From the NCBI RefSeq assembly GCF_002770595.1, contig NZ_CP022986.1, forward strand, positions 2,728,001-2,792,000: a stretch of DNA of 64,000 nucleotides, read 5' to 3'. This DNA is from Chryseobacterium camelliae. GTDB lineage: Bacteria; Bacteroidota; Bacteroidia; Flavobacteriales; Weeksellaceae. Shown here in pieces: positions 51,341 through 61,023 of this stretch (its first letter is position 1; each line of letters starts with the position of its first letter). The notes beneath the pieces were generated by a model. That model was not told the DNA's origin. It did no database searches and saw only the letters and a program-made list of their open reading frames with translations. A program made the position numbers and the translations under genes.

Positions 51341-51859
51341 TTAAACAGATTGTGTTTGATCGTCATTCCATGTTCCCTGGACTTTCATTACCTGTTCGAT
51401 CACGTCGCGCACTGCACCGGTACCGCCAGGTTTCGGGGAGATGTAATCTGCGATCTCCTTAATTTCAGCAACGGCATTCGGCGGGCAGGCACCGATGGCG
51501 GAATGCTTCATGATATGAAGGTCCGGGATGTCATCCCCCATCGTCAGGATTTCTTCGTTCTTAAGTTTGTATTTTTTCTTGAAATCTTCAAAATCAACCA
51601 TCTTGTCATGGGATTTAGGATAATAGTCTTCAATGCCGAGATATCCGATCCTGTGCTTTACCATTTCATCATTGCCGCCGGTGATCACGCCGATGCGGTA
51701 ATTGTTTTTCAGGGCTTTAATCACCGCATATCCGTCCAGGACATTCATCACCCGGCACATATTGCCTCCCGGAAGAAGGTATACGCTCCCGTCGGTAAAA
51801 ACGCCGTCCACATCAAATACAAATGCCTTGATATCTTTTAATTTCTCTTTATAGCTCAT
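51341..51859 (-). CDS. KdsC-type HAD phosphatase
   Basis: This 172-residue HAD-superfamily C0-type protein has FVFDVDGVFTDGSVY (nucleophile and acid/base aspartates), VITGGND, KKYKLKNEEILTMGDDIPDL with the GDDxxD motif, and ends without a cap domain. KdsC removes phosphate from KDO 8-phosphate in lipopolysaccharide synthesis; KdsC-like enzymes also act on other sugar acids. It overlaps the DUF2520 gene by 11 nt. Confidence 0.87.
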   Translation of the reverse strand: MSYKEKLKDIKAFVFDVDGVFTDGSVYLLPGGNMCRVMNVLDGYAVIKALKNNYRIGVITGGNDEMVKHRIGYLGIEDYYPKSHDKMVDFEDFKKKYKLKNEEILTMGDDIPDLHIMKHSAIGACPPNAVAEIKEIADYISPKPGGTGAVRDVIEQVMKVQGTWNDDQTQSV

Positions 51860-52598
51860 ACATGTTCTGAATAGAATGATTCATTGTTTTATAGATTTCC
51901 AGGCTTTCACCATGAAGCAGTTGCTCATGAAGTTCCAGAATTCTCTTATCGTTGCGTACTGCGGGGCCTGTCTGTGCCTCTTTCGGGGCTACCAAATGAA
52001 TTTTCTGCACAGTTTCATCGATCAGCGGAAGGAAGTAATCAAACGGGATCTCCTGAGAATCTGAAATTTCCTTGGCCCTGGAAAAAAGGTGGTTTACAAA
52101 ATTGCATGCAAAAACAGCCGTCAGATGGATGTATTTTCTCTTTTCATAAGTACTTTCCATCACATGCCCGGAAATACGGGAAGCCAGTTGTAACAATAGG
52201 GTCTGGTCTTCTGCATGGTCTGCTTCGATGAAGAACGGGATTTCGGAATACTTCAGTTCCTTGGCCTTTGAAAACGTCTGCAAAGGATAAAAGCTTGCTT
52301 TACGGTACTCCCCTTTAAGGGTTTCTTTCGGGAGCGAACCGGAAGTATGGGCAACCAGGCAGTCTTCTTCACTGATCAGGCCCGAGACGTCCTCTACAGC
52401 ATTATCGCTCACACAGATGAGGTACAGGTCTGCTTTTTCCGGGCGTCCTGTTGAGTAAGGAATATTCAGTGCTGAGGAAATACTTTTTAATTCCTGTTCA
52501 TTTCTTCCGACAATCTGTGCTACGGGGACCTTATTCATCATGAATGCTTTCGCAAGGTGAAAAGCAACATTTCCGGATCCGATGATTACAATTTGCAT
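51849..52598 (-). CDS. Rossmann-like and DUF2520 domain protein
   Basis: This 249-residue protein has an N-terminal NAD(P)-binding Rossmann domain (MQIVIIGSGNVAFHLAKAF, with the glycine loop at residues 7-12) and a C-terminal DUF2520 helical domain (about 125-245, with YEKRKYIHLTAVFACNFVNHLF). The fold resembles pyrroline-5-carboxylate reductases and the F420-dependent group, but no substrate is known. A TAnnTTTG box ends only 4 nt before the ATG, so the message may be leaderless. It heads the operon with the HAD and maf genes. Confidence 0.88.
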   Translation of the reverse strand: MQIVIIGSGNVAFHLAKAFMMNKVPVAQIVGRNEQELKSISSALNIPYSTGRPEKADLYLICVSDNAVEDVSGLISEEDCLVAHTSGSLPKETLKGEYRKASFYPLQTFSKAKELKYSEIPFFIEADHAEDQTLLLQLASRISGHVMESTYEKRKYIHLTAVFACNFVNHLFSRAKEISDSQEIPFDYFLPLIDETVQKIHLVAPKEAQTGPAVRNDKRILELHEQLLHGESLEIYKTMNHSIQNMYEL

Positions 52599-52602
52599 AC
52601 AA

Positions 52603-52610
52603 CAAAGATA
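52603..52610 (-). promoter_or_regulatory. -7 box almost abutting the DUF2520 gene start
   Basis: The minus strand reads TATCTTTG, ending 4 nt before the ATG at 52598. The Rossmann loop begins right at the start codon, so a later start is not plausible. Confidence 0.5.
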
Positions 52611-52811
52611 ACGGTTTTCACTTAAGTTATGAGAACGTTGATGCCGGCTGCAGATATTGGCATTTGCTGCAAAGTGTTCAGGCATAAGATCTACAGTGTT
52701 GTCATTTCTAAAAGTATCCGGATGGAGACCGATTTTGTCGTAAAGACGGGGAGAATTCTTATATTTATCCGATAATGGATTAAAAATTGAATAAGTAATT
52801 TAACTTTCAGT

Positions 52812-52819
52812 TATTTTTG
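52812..52819 (+). promoter_or_regulatory. Promoter of the ECF sigma factor operon
   Basis: TATTTTTG (-7) with TTG at 52787-52789 as -33 element (22-nt spacing), 25 nt before the ATG. Confidence 0.55.
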
Positions 52820-52844
52820 TAATCCAAAACAATGAAAGCATCTT

Positions 52845-53396
52845 ATGAAGAGTAAGGACGCGGAGATTATTTCAATGATGCAGAATCCCCGGACGCAGGA
52901 AAAAGGCGTCCGCGCACTCATGGATGCTTATCAGAGTAGATTGTACTGGCATATAAGAAGGATTATTGTGGACGCGGACCTTGCTCAGGATACTTTGCAG
53001 GAAACATTTATAAAAGCTTATCAGAACTTTCATCAGTTTAAAAACGATAGCCAGCTGTATACCTGGCTGTACAGGATTGCTACCAATGAAGCCCTCCAGC
53101 AGATCAACAAACTGAAGAAGATGCAGAAGACGGATGAAGATCCGGATTATTATATGCAGAACCTCGTTGCAGACAATGCAGGAGGCGATGCAGAGGAAAT
53201 ACAGATATTATTGCAGAATGCCATACAAAGCCTGCCTGAAAAGCAGAAACTGGTATTTACCATGCGGTATTATGATGATCTGCCGTACGAAGAAATATCC
53301 AAGATAGTGGATATGTCCGTAGGCACGCTTAAAACCAATTATCATTATGCCAAACAGAAGATAGAGGAATATATAAAAGAAAATTACGACAGATAA
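52845..53396 (+). CDS. ECF-type RNA polymerase sigma factor
   Basis: This 183-residue sigma-70 family factor has region 2 at about 24-90 (LAQDTLQETFIKAYQNF and TWLYRIATNEALQQINKLKK) and region 4 at about 125-180 (LPEKQKLVFTMRYYDDLPYEEISKIVDMSVGT, then a recognition helix). It has no region 1.1 or 3. It starts a compact operon with a membrane-anchored anti-sigma candidate (8-nt gap) and a Spy-like periplasmic protein. Such sets respond to envelope stress. Confidence 0.92.
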   Translation: MKSKDAEIISMMQNPRTQEKGVRALMDAYQSRLYWHIRRIIVDADLAQDTLQETFIKAYQNFHQFKNDSQLYTWLYRIATNEALQQINKLKKMQKTDEDPDYYMQNLVADNAGGDAEEIQILLQNAIQSLPEKQKLVFTMRYYDDLPYEEISKIVDMSVGTLKTNYHYAKQKIEEYIKENYDR

Positions 53397-53404
53397 TTTC
53401 TGAA

Positions 53405-53947
53405 ATGACCAAGATGAAAGAGTTCGATATAGAAAAATTAGAACGTAAGAATATTTACAAAGTTCCTGATGATATGTTCCGGAATATCCAGGATAGCGTA
53501 ATGAAGGATGTACAGGCCCGTAAGAAGGCCCCTGTTTTTAAGCTGAACTGGGCTTATGCGGCGGCGGCATCAGTCGTTTTGATCTTTGGTGCTACATTTG
53601 TATTGAATTCCGGCGGAGATGATCCGGTGAATGATTCAGCCGGTACCACAAAAAATTATGCAGCAAATGCTGCGCCTGCCAGAGAAAGTGAACAGGCATA
53701 CAAAGTTTTACAATCTGATTTAACCTCTGTTGAAAAAAGTAATCAAACAAGTGAAAATCGTGAAAATAATTCCGGATATGCCCAGACTTTGACAGACAAA
53801 AGCGATAAAAAACCACAGACAGTAAAAACTGTTTCTAAACAGACAGAAACTCAGATGAACGAATACCTGGATTCATTTTCCAATGCTGAAATCAGTGAAC
53901 TGGCTAATAATTCAACCCAGGATGTCTATCTGGATCTGTATAATTAA
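53405..53947 (+). CDS. Putative membrane-anchored anti-sigma factor
   Basis: This 180-residue protein has a cytoplasmic N terminus (about 1-42), one membrane helix (FKLNWAYAAAASVVLIFGATFVL starts near 43) and a periplasmic, Ser/Thr/Asn-rich tail ending in a short helix (MNEYLDSFSNAEISELANNS). No zinc-binding H-x3-C-x2-C anti-sigma motif is present, so the assignment rests on topology and on the position 8 nt behind the sigma factor gene. ATG 53405 or 53414 are both possible starts. Confidence 0.65.
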   Translation: MTKMKEFDIEKLERKNIYKVPDDMFRNIQDSVMKDVQARKKAPVFKLNWAYAAAASVVLIFGATFVLNSGGDDPVNDSAGTTKNYAANAAPARESEQAYKVLQSDLTSVEKSNQTSENRENNSGYAQTLTDKSDKKPQTVKTVSKQTETQMNEYLDSFSNAEISELANNSTQDVYLDLYN

Positions 53948-53954
53948 GAGGAAC

Positions 53955-54461
53955 ATGAAAAAAATATTATTCACGCTTTTTATAATCTACGGTTTTGGCC
54001 TGAATGCCCAAAGGATGGATTATGACTGGAAGAAGATGGACCCGAAGCAGAGGAAAGAGATTATCAATAACCTGTCTCCTGAAGAAAGAAAAGATCTTCT
54101 TAAAAAATTCAGGAACAATATGGTAACCGATAACCTGGATATTGATGCTGAAGACAAAGCGGAATTTACTCAGCTGTATGATGAATACCTGGAAAACCAG
54201 AAGCAGATCAAAAGCCAGTTTAATCCGGATTTTGACCCGGAAGCCTTATCTGATGATGAAGCAAAAGCCAAGCTGCAGCAAAGTTTTGAAGTAGGACAGA
54301 GGTTACTGGATAACCGTAAAAAATATGCTGATAAAATGCAGCAGATTATTCCCTGCCAGAAAGTCCTGAAGCTGTTCCAGACCGAAGGGATGATGCGCGA
54401 TAAAATGAACGAAAAGAAATCTTCACGGAATAAAGCTACGGGGCCTAAGCAGAACCCATAA
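53955..54461 (+). CDS. Spy/CpxP-like periplasmic protein
   Basis: This 168-residue protein has a signal peptide (MKKILFTLFIIYGFGLNAQ) and a helical, highly charged mature part with NLSPEERKDLLKKFRNN, then repeated helices up to LFQTEGMMRDKMNEKK. The layout is like Spy/CpxP chaperone-sensors that sit beside ECF systems in Bacteroidota. ATG 53955, 7 nt behind the upstream stop, is preferred over the longer frame from 53883. The operon ends at a long perfect hairpin. Confidence 0.7.
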   Translation: MKKILFTLFIIYGFGLNAQRMDYDWKKMDPKQRKEIINNLSPEERKDLLKKFRNNMVTDNLDIDAEDKAEFTQLYDEYLENQKQIKSQFNPDFDPEALSDDEAKAKLQQSFEVGQRLLDNRKKYADKMQQIIPCQKVLKLFQTEGMMRDKMNEKKSSRNKATGPKQNP

Positions 54462-54483
54462 TAGTTTATTTTTTTAATGTTGG

Positions 54484-54515
54484 ACGACTCTCATCATTCT
54501 TATGATGAGAGTCGT
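54484..54515 (+). terminator. Terminator of the ECF sigma operon
   Basis: A 14-bp perfect stem (ACGACTCTCATCAT with its complement) around TCTT. Only a weak T run follows (TTGATTT). Confidence 0.7.
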
Positions 54516-54573
54516 TTGATTTATGCCTGTTGGACCTGAGGAATTAAATCATTTTTTTACCTACATTAGGGAT

Positions 54574-55593
54574 ATGAAAAAAATACTTATCCTTTTGCTG
54601 TTCTCAGGCGTAGTATTAGCCCAGAAAACAGAAGTTATAGACCTTTCAAAATCTGTGAAGGACAGTAAGAATTCAGTCGGAAGTTTTTCCGTAATAGACC
54701 AGAGGGCAGACCAGCAGGTAGGATCGGTCATGTATCATGATGACCCGGTACCCATCCTGTTTGAACATAATGCATCCCAGGATATCAAAGATTGGTTTTA
54801 TAAATACAACCCGGGAAAAGGCAGTAATAATATGGTTTTTTTACTGGAGGACCTGAAAGTGTCGGAAGACAAGAAAGAAAAGTATTCTGTCGGTAAGCTG
54901 GAACTTCGTGCCAGCATTTTTATGAAGAAGGACGACGGATACCATTTTGTGTACAGAAAAGATACAGTAGCCACGGTTTCATCACGGAATACCCCGTATA
55001 TGGCACAGAGCCTGGCAAAGAAAATAACCCTTATTTTTACCGACCTCCTGAAAGGATCTTATACCAGGAATCCCTGGGATCTGAGCATCCGGGAAAACGA
55101 ACTCTCTGATTATGCATCTTTGTTAAAGGGAAAGCTGGACATCCTTAAGGCAGACAGCCTTAAAGATGGCGTCTATAAAGATTATTACAGCTTCTTTACA
55201 CACCATCCGGAATCCGGATTTGTATTACAGGCCAATGATAAAGGCGTTCTGACCAAAGCGGTGAAAGGAGAGGAGAAAACACCCTTAAGGAATTTCTATG
55301 CAGTCGTATATAAGGGTGTAGCCTATAAAATTATTCCTGTAGGCTATGCCGAAATTTTCAGAAATGAAAATGGTCTTTTTATAGAGGCTAAAAGGGAAGA
55401 ATTGTTTCCGGCAAGCAATACGAGCTTTGCTCAGATCGGCGGGGCAACAGGCGGTCTGGTGGGTGGCCTGATTGGTGCCGTCATTGATGTGAGCACAGCA
55501 AAACAGAGAAAACGGATTCCAGGATCTGAAGTATACATCGATCCGCTCACCGGCAATTACATCTTACCGGAAGATTTCGGTAAATATAGATAA
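54574..55593 (+). CDS. Exported protein of unknown function
   Basis: This 339-residue protein has a signal peptide (MKKILILLLFSGVVLAQ) and a beta-rich body. Near residues 285-305 there is a glycine-rich hydrophobic stretch (GGATGGLVGGLIGAVID), and the end reads YIDPLTGNYILPEDFGKYR. I do not recognise a domain. The glycine-rich stretch could insert into or lie on a membrane. It is a single gene with a strong bidirectional terminator. Confidence 0.7.
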   Translation: MKKILILLLFSGVVLAQKTEVIDLSKSVKDSKNSVGSFSVIDQRADQQVGSVMYHDDPVPILFEHNASQDIKDWFYKYNPGKGSNNMVFLLEDLKVSEDKKEKYSVGKLELRASIFMKKDDGYHFVYRKDTVATVSSRNTPYMAQSLAKKITLIFTDLLKGSYTRNPWDLSIRENELSDYASLLKGKLDILKADSLKDGVYKDYYSFFTHHPESGFVLQANDKGVLTKAVKGEEKTPLRNFYAVVYKGVAYKIIPVGYAEIFRNENGLFIEAKREELFPASNTSFAQIGGATGGLVGGLIGAVIDVSTAKQRKRIPGSEVYIDPLTGNYILPEDFGKYR

Positions 55594-55629
55594 ATCAAAA
55601 GAGACAGCCGCGAGCTGTCTCTTTTGATT
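55593..55629. terminator. Bidirectional terminator between the exported protein and GH92 genes
   Basis: A 16-bp perfect stem (AATCAAAAGAGACAGC and its complement) around five nt, serving both convergent genes. It begins in the last base of the upstream stop codon. Confidence 0.85.
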
Positions 55630-55630
55630 G

Positions 55631-57913
55631 TTATGGCTTAGAATAAGAATACGGAAAATCCTTTTCATCCGTTCCCCGGTCTTTATTCGGCTGGGAAACC
55701 ATTTCAAAATTCAGCTTTGCCCCCTTCATCAGTTCCTGATGACCGAGCCAGTTTTTGGAGTATTTTTTTCCGTTGAATTTTAGCGATTGTACAAACCGGT
55801 TATTGTCATTATTATTCCTCGCATTAACCTCAATCGTTTTTCCGTTTTCGAGATGGACGATAGCTTTCTTAAATAGTGGAGCACCCAGAACATATTGGTC
55901 CGTAGCCGGCGTTACCGGATAAAATCCGAGTGCTGAGAACACATACCATGCTGAAGTCTGGCCATTGTCCTCATCACCGCAATATCCGTCGGGAGTAGGC
56001 TGGTACAGGCGGTCCATGGTTTCGCGCACCCAGTACTGCGTTTTCCAGGGTTCCCCGGAATAATTGTATAGATAGATAATATGCTGGGCCGGCTGGTTCC
56101 CGTGGGCATACTGTCCCATATCGGCATTTACCATCTCCTGTATTTCGTGGATGGTTGAACCATAATAGTTGTCATCGTATACCGGCGGCATTTCAAAAAT
56201 GGAATCCAGTTTTTTAGAGAACTCCTTCCTACCGCCCATCAGGCCGGCTAATCCTTCGATATCTTGGAATACGGACCAGGTATAGTGCCAGCTGTTTCCT
56301 TCCGTAAAAGCATCGCCCCATTTGAAAGGGTTGAAAGGGGCCTGGAAACTTCCATCCTGGTTCCTGCCACGCGCAAGCCTGGTCTCAGGATCAATCACTT
56401 TCCTGAAATTCTGGGAACGCCTGTAATATTCGCCCCATTCGGATTCAGGTTTTCCCAATGCTTTTCCTAGTTGGGCAATAGCAAAGTCATCATAGGCATA
56501 TTCCAGGGTCCTTGCTGCATTTTCATTGATCTTCACGTCATAAGGCACATAACCCAGCTTCTTATAGTACCCGATGCCAAGCCTTCCGGTAGCCTGCGGC
56601 CCTTCGTTATTTGCACCATGGAGCAGGGCCTGATATAAGGTTTCAATGTCGTAGCCTCTCAGGCCTTTCAGGTAAGCATCAGCAACGACGGAAGCTGAAT
56701 TGTTGCCGATCATGATATCGGAATAGGAGGGGCTTGACCATTCCGGCAGCCAGCCGCCTTCTTTATAATCTCTGATCAGCCCTTTCTGCATTTCTACATT
56801 GATGCCCGGATAAACCAGATTTAGGAAAGGGTAGAGTGCCCTGAAGGTATCCCAAAAGCCTGTACCTGCAAAACGGTATCCTGATTCAGTCTTTCCGGAG
56901 TACGGGCTGTAATGAACGATCTTTCCGGTTTTATCAATCTCATACATCTTATGCGGGAAGCAGAGCATCCGGTAAAGACAGGAATAGAATGTCCGCATCT
57001 GATCGATGGTTCCGCCTGCGACTTCCACTCTTTTCAGCTTTTCATTCCAGGCAGCTTTCGCTTTCGTGTAGGTATCATCAAAGGAATCTTTATTCAGCTC
57101 CCTCTGTAAATTCAGTTCCGCCTGCTCCTGGCTGATGAATGAAGAAGCAATCCTCAGATGGACTTTTTCCCCTTTCTTCGTCGCAAAACCTACGACTGCT
57201 CCACAGTGATCACCTTTAATTTCCAGTGCGCCCTGTACAAAATCTTTATCTTTCCATGCCGAATACCGGGTGAACGGCTTGTCTGCATAGATCACAAAAT
57301 AGTTCTTGAAACCGGTGAGCTTACCGCGGGAATACCGGGTTGAGTAACCTGTAATTTTGTTCTGTGAAGGGATAATCGTAATTGCCGAGCCTTTATCAAA
57401 AGCGTCCACCACAAACCAGGAGTTTTCGGAGTCCGGATAGGTCAGGCGCATCTGGGCAGCTCTTTCCGTAGGCGCAATTTCAGCCTTGACATTGTGGTCA
57501 GACAGGTAAACACTGTAGTAATAAGGTTTTGATACTTCGGATTTATGAGAAAACCAGCTGGCTCGTTCATCCTCACTAAAACGCATTTTTCCTGTAACAG
57601 GCATAATGGAAAACATGCCGTAATCGTTCATCCACGGCGAAGGCTGATGGGTCTGTTTAATGCCCCGGATCTTATCGGCATCGTAGGTATACTGCCATCC
57701 GTTTCCGTTTTTCCCGGTCTGTGGTGTCCATAAGTTCATGCCATGAGGGACAGCTACCGCCGGATAGGTGTTTCCGTTTGATAAAGATGGTTTGGAAAGC
57801 GTCCCGATAAGCGGATTTACCAGCTCTTCAGGATGGGATACGGCATGTTCAACCCATTGCGATGGTACGGCAATAAAAGGGAAGATAGCCATCAGCAGGA
57901 GAATTTTTTTCAT
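55631..57913 (-). CDS. GH92 alpha-mannosidase
   Basis: This 760-residue exported glycoside hydrolase has a signal peptide (to about residue 17) and then EELVNPLIGT, the usual GH92 start. An N-terminal beta-sandwich (to about 270) precedes the (alpha/alpha)6 catalytic domain, with CGDEDNGQTSAWYVFSALGFYPV near the calcium and catalytic region and HGNQPAQHIIYLYNY. GH92 enzymes remove alpha-mannose from N-glycans or mannans with calcium. No SusC/D pair is adjacent, so this is not a polysaccharide utilisation locus. Confidence 0.93.
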   Translation of the reverse strand: MKKILLLMAIFPFIAVPSQWVEHAVSHPEELVNPLIGTLSKPSLSNGNTYPAVAVPHGMNLWTPQTGKNGNGWQYTYDADKIRGIKQTHQPSPWMNDYGMFSIMPVTGKMRFSEDERASWFSHKSEVSKPYYYSVYLSDHNVKAEIAPTERAAQMRLTYPDSENSWFVVDAFDKGSAITIIPSQNKITGYSTRYSRGKLTGFKNYFVIYADKPFTRYSAWKDKDFVQGALEIKGDHCGAVVGFATKKGEKVHLRIASSFISQEQAELNLQRELNKDSFDDTYTKAKAAWNEKLKRVEVAGGTIDQMRTFYSCLYRMLCFPHKMYEIDKTGKIVHYSPYSGKTESGYRFAGTGFWDTFRALYPFLNLVYPGINVEMQKGLIRDYKEGGWLPEWSSPSYSDIMIGNNSASVVADAYLKGLRGYDIETLYQALLHGANNEGPQATGRLGIGYYKKLGYVPYDVKINENAARTLEYAYDDFAIAQLGKALGKPESEWGEYYRRSQNFRKVIDPETRLARGRNQDGSFQAPFNPFKWGDAFTEGNSWHYTWSVFQDIEGLAGLMGGRKEFSKKLDSIFEMPPVYDDNYYGSTIHEIQEMVNADMGQYAHGNQPAQHIIYLYNYSGEPWKTQYWVRETMDRLYQPTPDGYCGDEDNGQTSAWYVFSALGFYPVTPATDQYVLGAPLFKKAIVHLENGKTIEVNARNNNDNNRFVQSLKFNGKKYSKNWLGHQELMKGAKLNFEMVSQPNKDRGTDEKDFPYSYSKP

Positions 57914-58154
57914 AAGTACTATTGATTTCGGCTTTTCTTAAAAAGATTTAAAGTGAAAAGGTAAAAAATATTTATTACATACAGGCAGGATTGCGGATTC
58001 TCACTAATGATCAATGGTTGTCATGCTATTTCGTGCAGTCCGGACTTTACTCCTATGATCAATCCTGTCCGGAAACAAAAGGGTATTAAAAATTCCCGGT
58101 TAAAATAATTTTTGCTCCATCGGATTAAGAATGAGGAATTACCTTTCAATTTAT

Positions 58155-58162
58155 TATCTTTG
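58155..58162 (+). promoter_or_regulatory. -7 box before lepA
   Basis: TATCTTTG matches TAnnTTTG, 19 nt before the ATG. The rest of the 268-bp gap to the GH92 gene shows nothing else. Confidence 0.5.
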
Positions 58163-58181
58163 CCAATTACAAGGTTCTTAA

Positions 58182-59978
58182 ATGAAAAACATACGAAATT
58201 TTTGCATAATTGCCCATATCGACCACGGAAAAAGTACGCTGGCGGACCGTCTTCTTGAGTATACGAATACCGTGACTCAAAGAGAGCTGCAGTCTCAGAC
58301 CCTGGATGATATGGATCTGGAAAAAGAACGAGGGATTACCATCAAGTCCCACGCCATCCAGATGGATTATGAATACAAAGGAGAAAAATATATCTTAAAC
58401 CTCATCGATACACCGGGACACGTGGATTTTTCCTACGAAGTTTCCCGTTCCATTGCAGCCTGTGAGGGGGCGCTTCTTATCGTGGATGCGGCTCAGAGCA
58501 TCCAGGCCCAGACCATCAGTAACCTGTACCTGGCATTGGAAAATGACCTTACGATCATTCCGATCCTGAATAAAATCGACCTTCCTTCAGCCAATCCTGA
58601 AGAAGTAACGGATGAAATCATGAACCTGATCGGGTGTGATTATGAAGATGTCTTAAGGGTTTCCGGAAAAACGGGAGAAGGCGTCCACCATCTGCTCGAA
58701 CAGATTGTAGAAAGGATTCCTGCTCCGGTAGGTGATCCGGATGCACCGCTTCAGGCGCTGGTCTTTGACTCGGTATACAATCCGTTCAGAGGGATCGAAG
58801 CCTATTTCAAAGTGGTTAACGGAAGTATTTCCAAAAATGAAAAAATCAAATTCTTTGCTACCGGTAAAGAATACGGAGCTGATGAGGTAGGAACCCTTAA
58901 ACTGAAACAGGTTCCTAAGAAAACCGTTGGATGCGGTGATGTAGGTTACCTGGTTTCCGGAATCAAGGATGCCCGTGAGGTAAAAGTCGGGGATACTATT
59001 ACCTCATTCGATAAACCTGCTGCAGGGCCGATTGAAGGTTTTGAGGAAGTAAAGCCGATGGTTTTCGCCGGTATTTACCCGATTGATTCCGAAGACTTCG
59101 AAGAACTCAGGTTCTCTCTCGAAAAGCTGAGGCTGAATGACGCTTCCCTGGTTTTCGAGCCGGAAAGTTCAGCGGCATTAGGTTTCGGGTTCCGTTGCGG
59201 ATTCCTGGGCATGCTCCACATGGAGATCGTACAGGAACGTCTGGACCGTGAGTTCAATATGAATGTGATTACAACGGTACCGAACGTATCGTATTTCGGG
59301 TATTCTAAAAAAGAGCCTGAAGTTCCGATCCTGATCAATAACCCGTCAGAAATGATGGATCCTTCCATCATGGACAGAGTGGAAGAACCGTTTATCAAGG
59401 CTTCCATCATTACCAAATCCGATTTTGTAGGCCCGGTAATGACTTTATGCATCGAAAAAAGAGGTGAAATCGTTAACCAGAGCTACCTGACTTCGGAAAG
59501 GGTTGAACTGGTGTTCAACATGCCGCTTGCAGAAGTGGTGTTTGACTTCTACGACAGGCTGAAATCGATTTCCAAAGGATATGCGTCCTTCGATTACCAT
59601 CCGATCGGATTCCGGGCTTCCAAGCTCGTAAAAATGGATATCCTGATCAATGGGGATATGGTGGATGCTTTATCATCATTGATTCACGATTCCAATGCCT
59701 ATTATATCGGTAAAAAGATGTGTGAAAAGCTCCGTGAGCTGATCCCGAGACAGCAGTTCGATATTGCCGTTCAGGCAGCCTTAGGAACAAAAGTAATCGC
59801 CAGGGAAACCATTAAAGCGCTGAGGAAAGACGTTACCGCAAAATGTTACGGAGGGGATATTTCCAGAAAGAGAAAGCTATTGGAAAAGCAGAAGGAAGGT
59901 AAGAAGAAAATGAAGCAGATCGGAAGGGTAGAAGTGCCGCAGTCGGCATTTATGGCAGTACTGAAGCTGAATGATTAA
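58182..59978 (+). CDS. lepA: Elongation factor 4 (LepA)
   Basis: This 598-residue translational GTPase back-translocates stalled ribosomes. G1 is [16 protein letters not shown], switch II/G3 is DTPGHVDF, and G4 is NKIDLP. Domains II, III and the EF4-specific C-terminal domain follow ([19 protein letters not shown], then the basic end [21 protein letters not shown]). The length is normal. Confidence 0.97.
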   Translation: MKNIRNFCIIAHIDHGKSTLADRLLEYTNTVTQRELQSQTLDDMDLEKERGITIKSHAIQMDYEYKGEKYILNLIDTPGHVDFSYEVSRSIAACEGALLIVDAAQSIQAQTISNLYLALENDLTIIPILNKIDLPSANPEEVTDEIMNLIGCDYEDVLRVSGKTGEGVHHLLEQIVERIPAPVGDPDAPLQALVFDSVYNPFRGIEAYFKVVNGSISKNEKIKFFATGKEYGADEVGTLKLKQVPKKTVGCGDVGYLVSGIKDAREVKVGDTITSFDKPAAGPIEGFEEVKPMVFAGIYPIDSEDFEELRFSLEKLRLNDASLVFEPESSAALGFGFRCGFLGMLHMEIVQERLDREFNMNVITTVPNVSYFGYSKKEPEVPILINNPSEMMDPSIMDRVEEPFIKASIITKSDFVGPVMTLCIEKRGEIVNQSYLTSERVELVFNMPLAEVVFDFYDRLKSISKGYASFDYHPIGFRASKLVKMDILINGDMVDALSSLIHDSNAYYIGKKMCEKLRELIPRQQFDIAVQAALGTKVIARETIKALRKDVTAKCYGGDISRKRKLLEKQKEGKKKMKQIGRVEVPQSAFMAVLKLND

Positions 59979-60017
59979 TGAATTCATAGCCCTCGAATGG
60001 GTAAATAATAAAAGAAG

Positions 60018-60039
60018 TCCGCAGATCTATTTCTGCGGA
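60018..60039 (+). terminator. Terminator of lepA
   Basis: TCCGCAGA pairs with TCTGCGGA around 6 nt, followed by TTTTC. Confidence 0.8.
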
Positions 60040-60085
60040 TTTTCTGTTTATGACACAAATCCTTTTTTTACGATGATCTAAACCG

Positions 60086-60093
60086 TAACTTTG
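60086..60093 (+). promoter_or_regulatory. -7 box of the Nudix regulator gene, overlapped by its operator
   Basis: TAACTTTG matches TAnnTTTG. Its TTTG is at the same time the first arm of the 21-bp operator at 60090. It ends 25 nt before the ATG at 60119. Confidence 0.65.
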
Positions 60094-60110
60094 TGTACTC
60101 ACAACGCAAA
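60090..60110. promoter_or_regulatory. Predicted NrtR-type operator, copy A (autoregulation)
   Basis: TTTGTGT-N7-ACGCAAA is a near-perfect 21-bp palindrome ending 8 nt before the regulator ATG. Two more copies lie before the neighbouring operon (61024, 61078). Position on the -7 box implies repression. Confidence 0.7.
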
Positions 60111-60118
60111 TCAGGGCA

Positions 60119-60814
60119 ATGAACACTCCAAAGAAATTACAGGATATTAAAGTAGCGGTAGACGCAGTTGTTTTCGGGTATTTTGATAAAGAAGACCTTC
60201 AGATCCTTCTGATCAAAAGGAAAATAGAACCGTTCCAAGGAGGCTGGGCCCTTCCCGGCGGATTGGTACTTGATGATGAAAACCTGGACGATGCCGTTAA
60301 AAGGGAACTCCATGAAGAGGCAGGCATAAAACCCGATTTCCTGGAACAACTGTATACCTTTGGCAATGTAGGCCGTGATCCCCGAAACAGGGTAGTTTCC
60401 GTGGCTTATCTGGGGCTTGTGAACCCTTCATACCATGAACTGTCGGCTGACTCCGATGCAGATGATACGCAATGGTTCAGCGTCAACCGCTTGCCCGCAC
60501 TGGCTTTTGATCACCAGACCATCATCGACCTGGCGTTGAAGAGGCTCCGTACAAAAATACAGTACCAGCCGATCGGATTCAATCTGCTGAATGATGAATT
60601 TCCGTTTTCAGACCTTGAGAACCTGTATAAGACCATTATCGGACAGGAAATCGACCGCCGGAATTTCCGGAAAAAAATCATGAGTTACGGACTATTGAAC
60701 GAAACCAATAACCTCAAAAAAGAAGGCAGTGGGAGGCCGGGGAAAATGTTTACTTTTAATCAGGAAAAATACAAAGAACTGGAAGAGCAGGGCTTTTATT
60801 TTGAAATAAAATAG
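60119..60814 (+). CDS. NrtR-type Nudix transcriptional regulator
   Basis: This 231-residue protein has an N-terminal Nudix domain with an intact Nudix box (G48 to I70, G-x5-E-x7-REL-x-EE-x-GI) and a C-terminal winged helix (about 155-231, KIMSYGLLNET and GSGRPGKMFTFNQEKYKEL). NrtR-type regulators bind ADP-ribose or related nucleotides and repress NAD and sugar genes. Many have lost the Nudix catalytic glutamates, but here they remain, so hydrolysis is possible. It has a matching operator on its own promoter and lies 374 bp before the operon it probably controls. Confidence 0.88.
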   Translation: MNTPKKLQDIKVAVDAVVFGYFDKEDLQILLIKRKIEPFQGGWALPGGLVLDDENLDDAVKRELHEEAGIKPDFLEQLYTFGNVGRDPRNRVVSVAYLGLVNPSYHELSADSDADDTQWFSVNRLPALAFDHQTIIDLALKRLRTKIQYQPIGFNLLNDEFPFSDLENLYKTIIGQEIDRRNFRKKIMSYGLLNETNNLKKEGSGRPGKMFTFNQEKYKELEEQGFYFEIK

Positions 60815-61023
60815 GTCCTGATCAGATGATAGCATCTGCTGATTGGTCAGCAACGGATAATTTTCATCCTTAAATACTTCATATACCTCTTCAATAACAA
60901 CAAAACCCATAGGATTTTCATCAGGCATCATCCATCGTGTTTCACTGGAATTTATTGATTTGTCTTCATCAGCCTTTTCTAGATTGTAAATTTTTATATC
61001 TGAAAATCAGATACTTATTTTAT

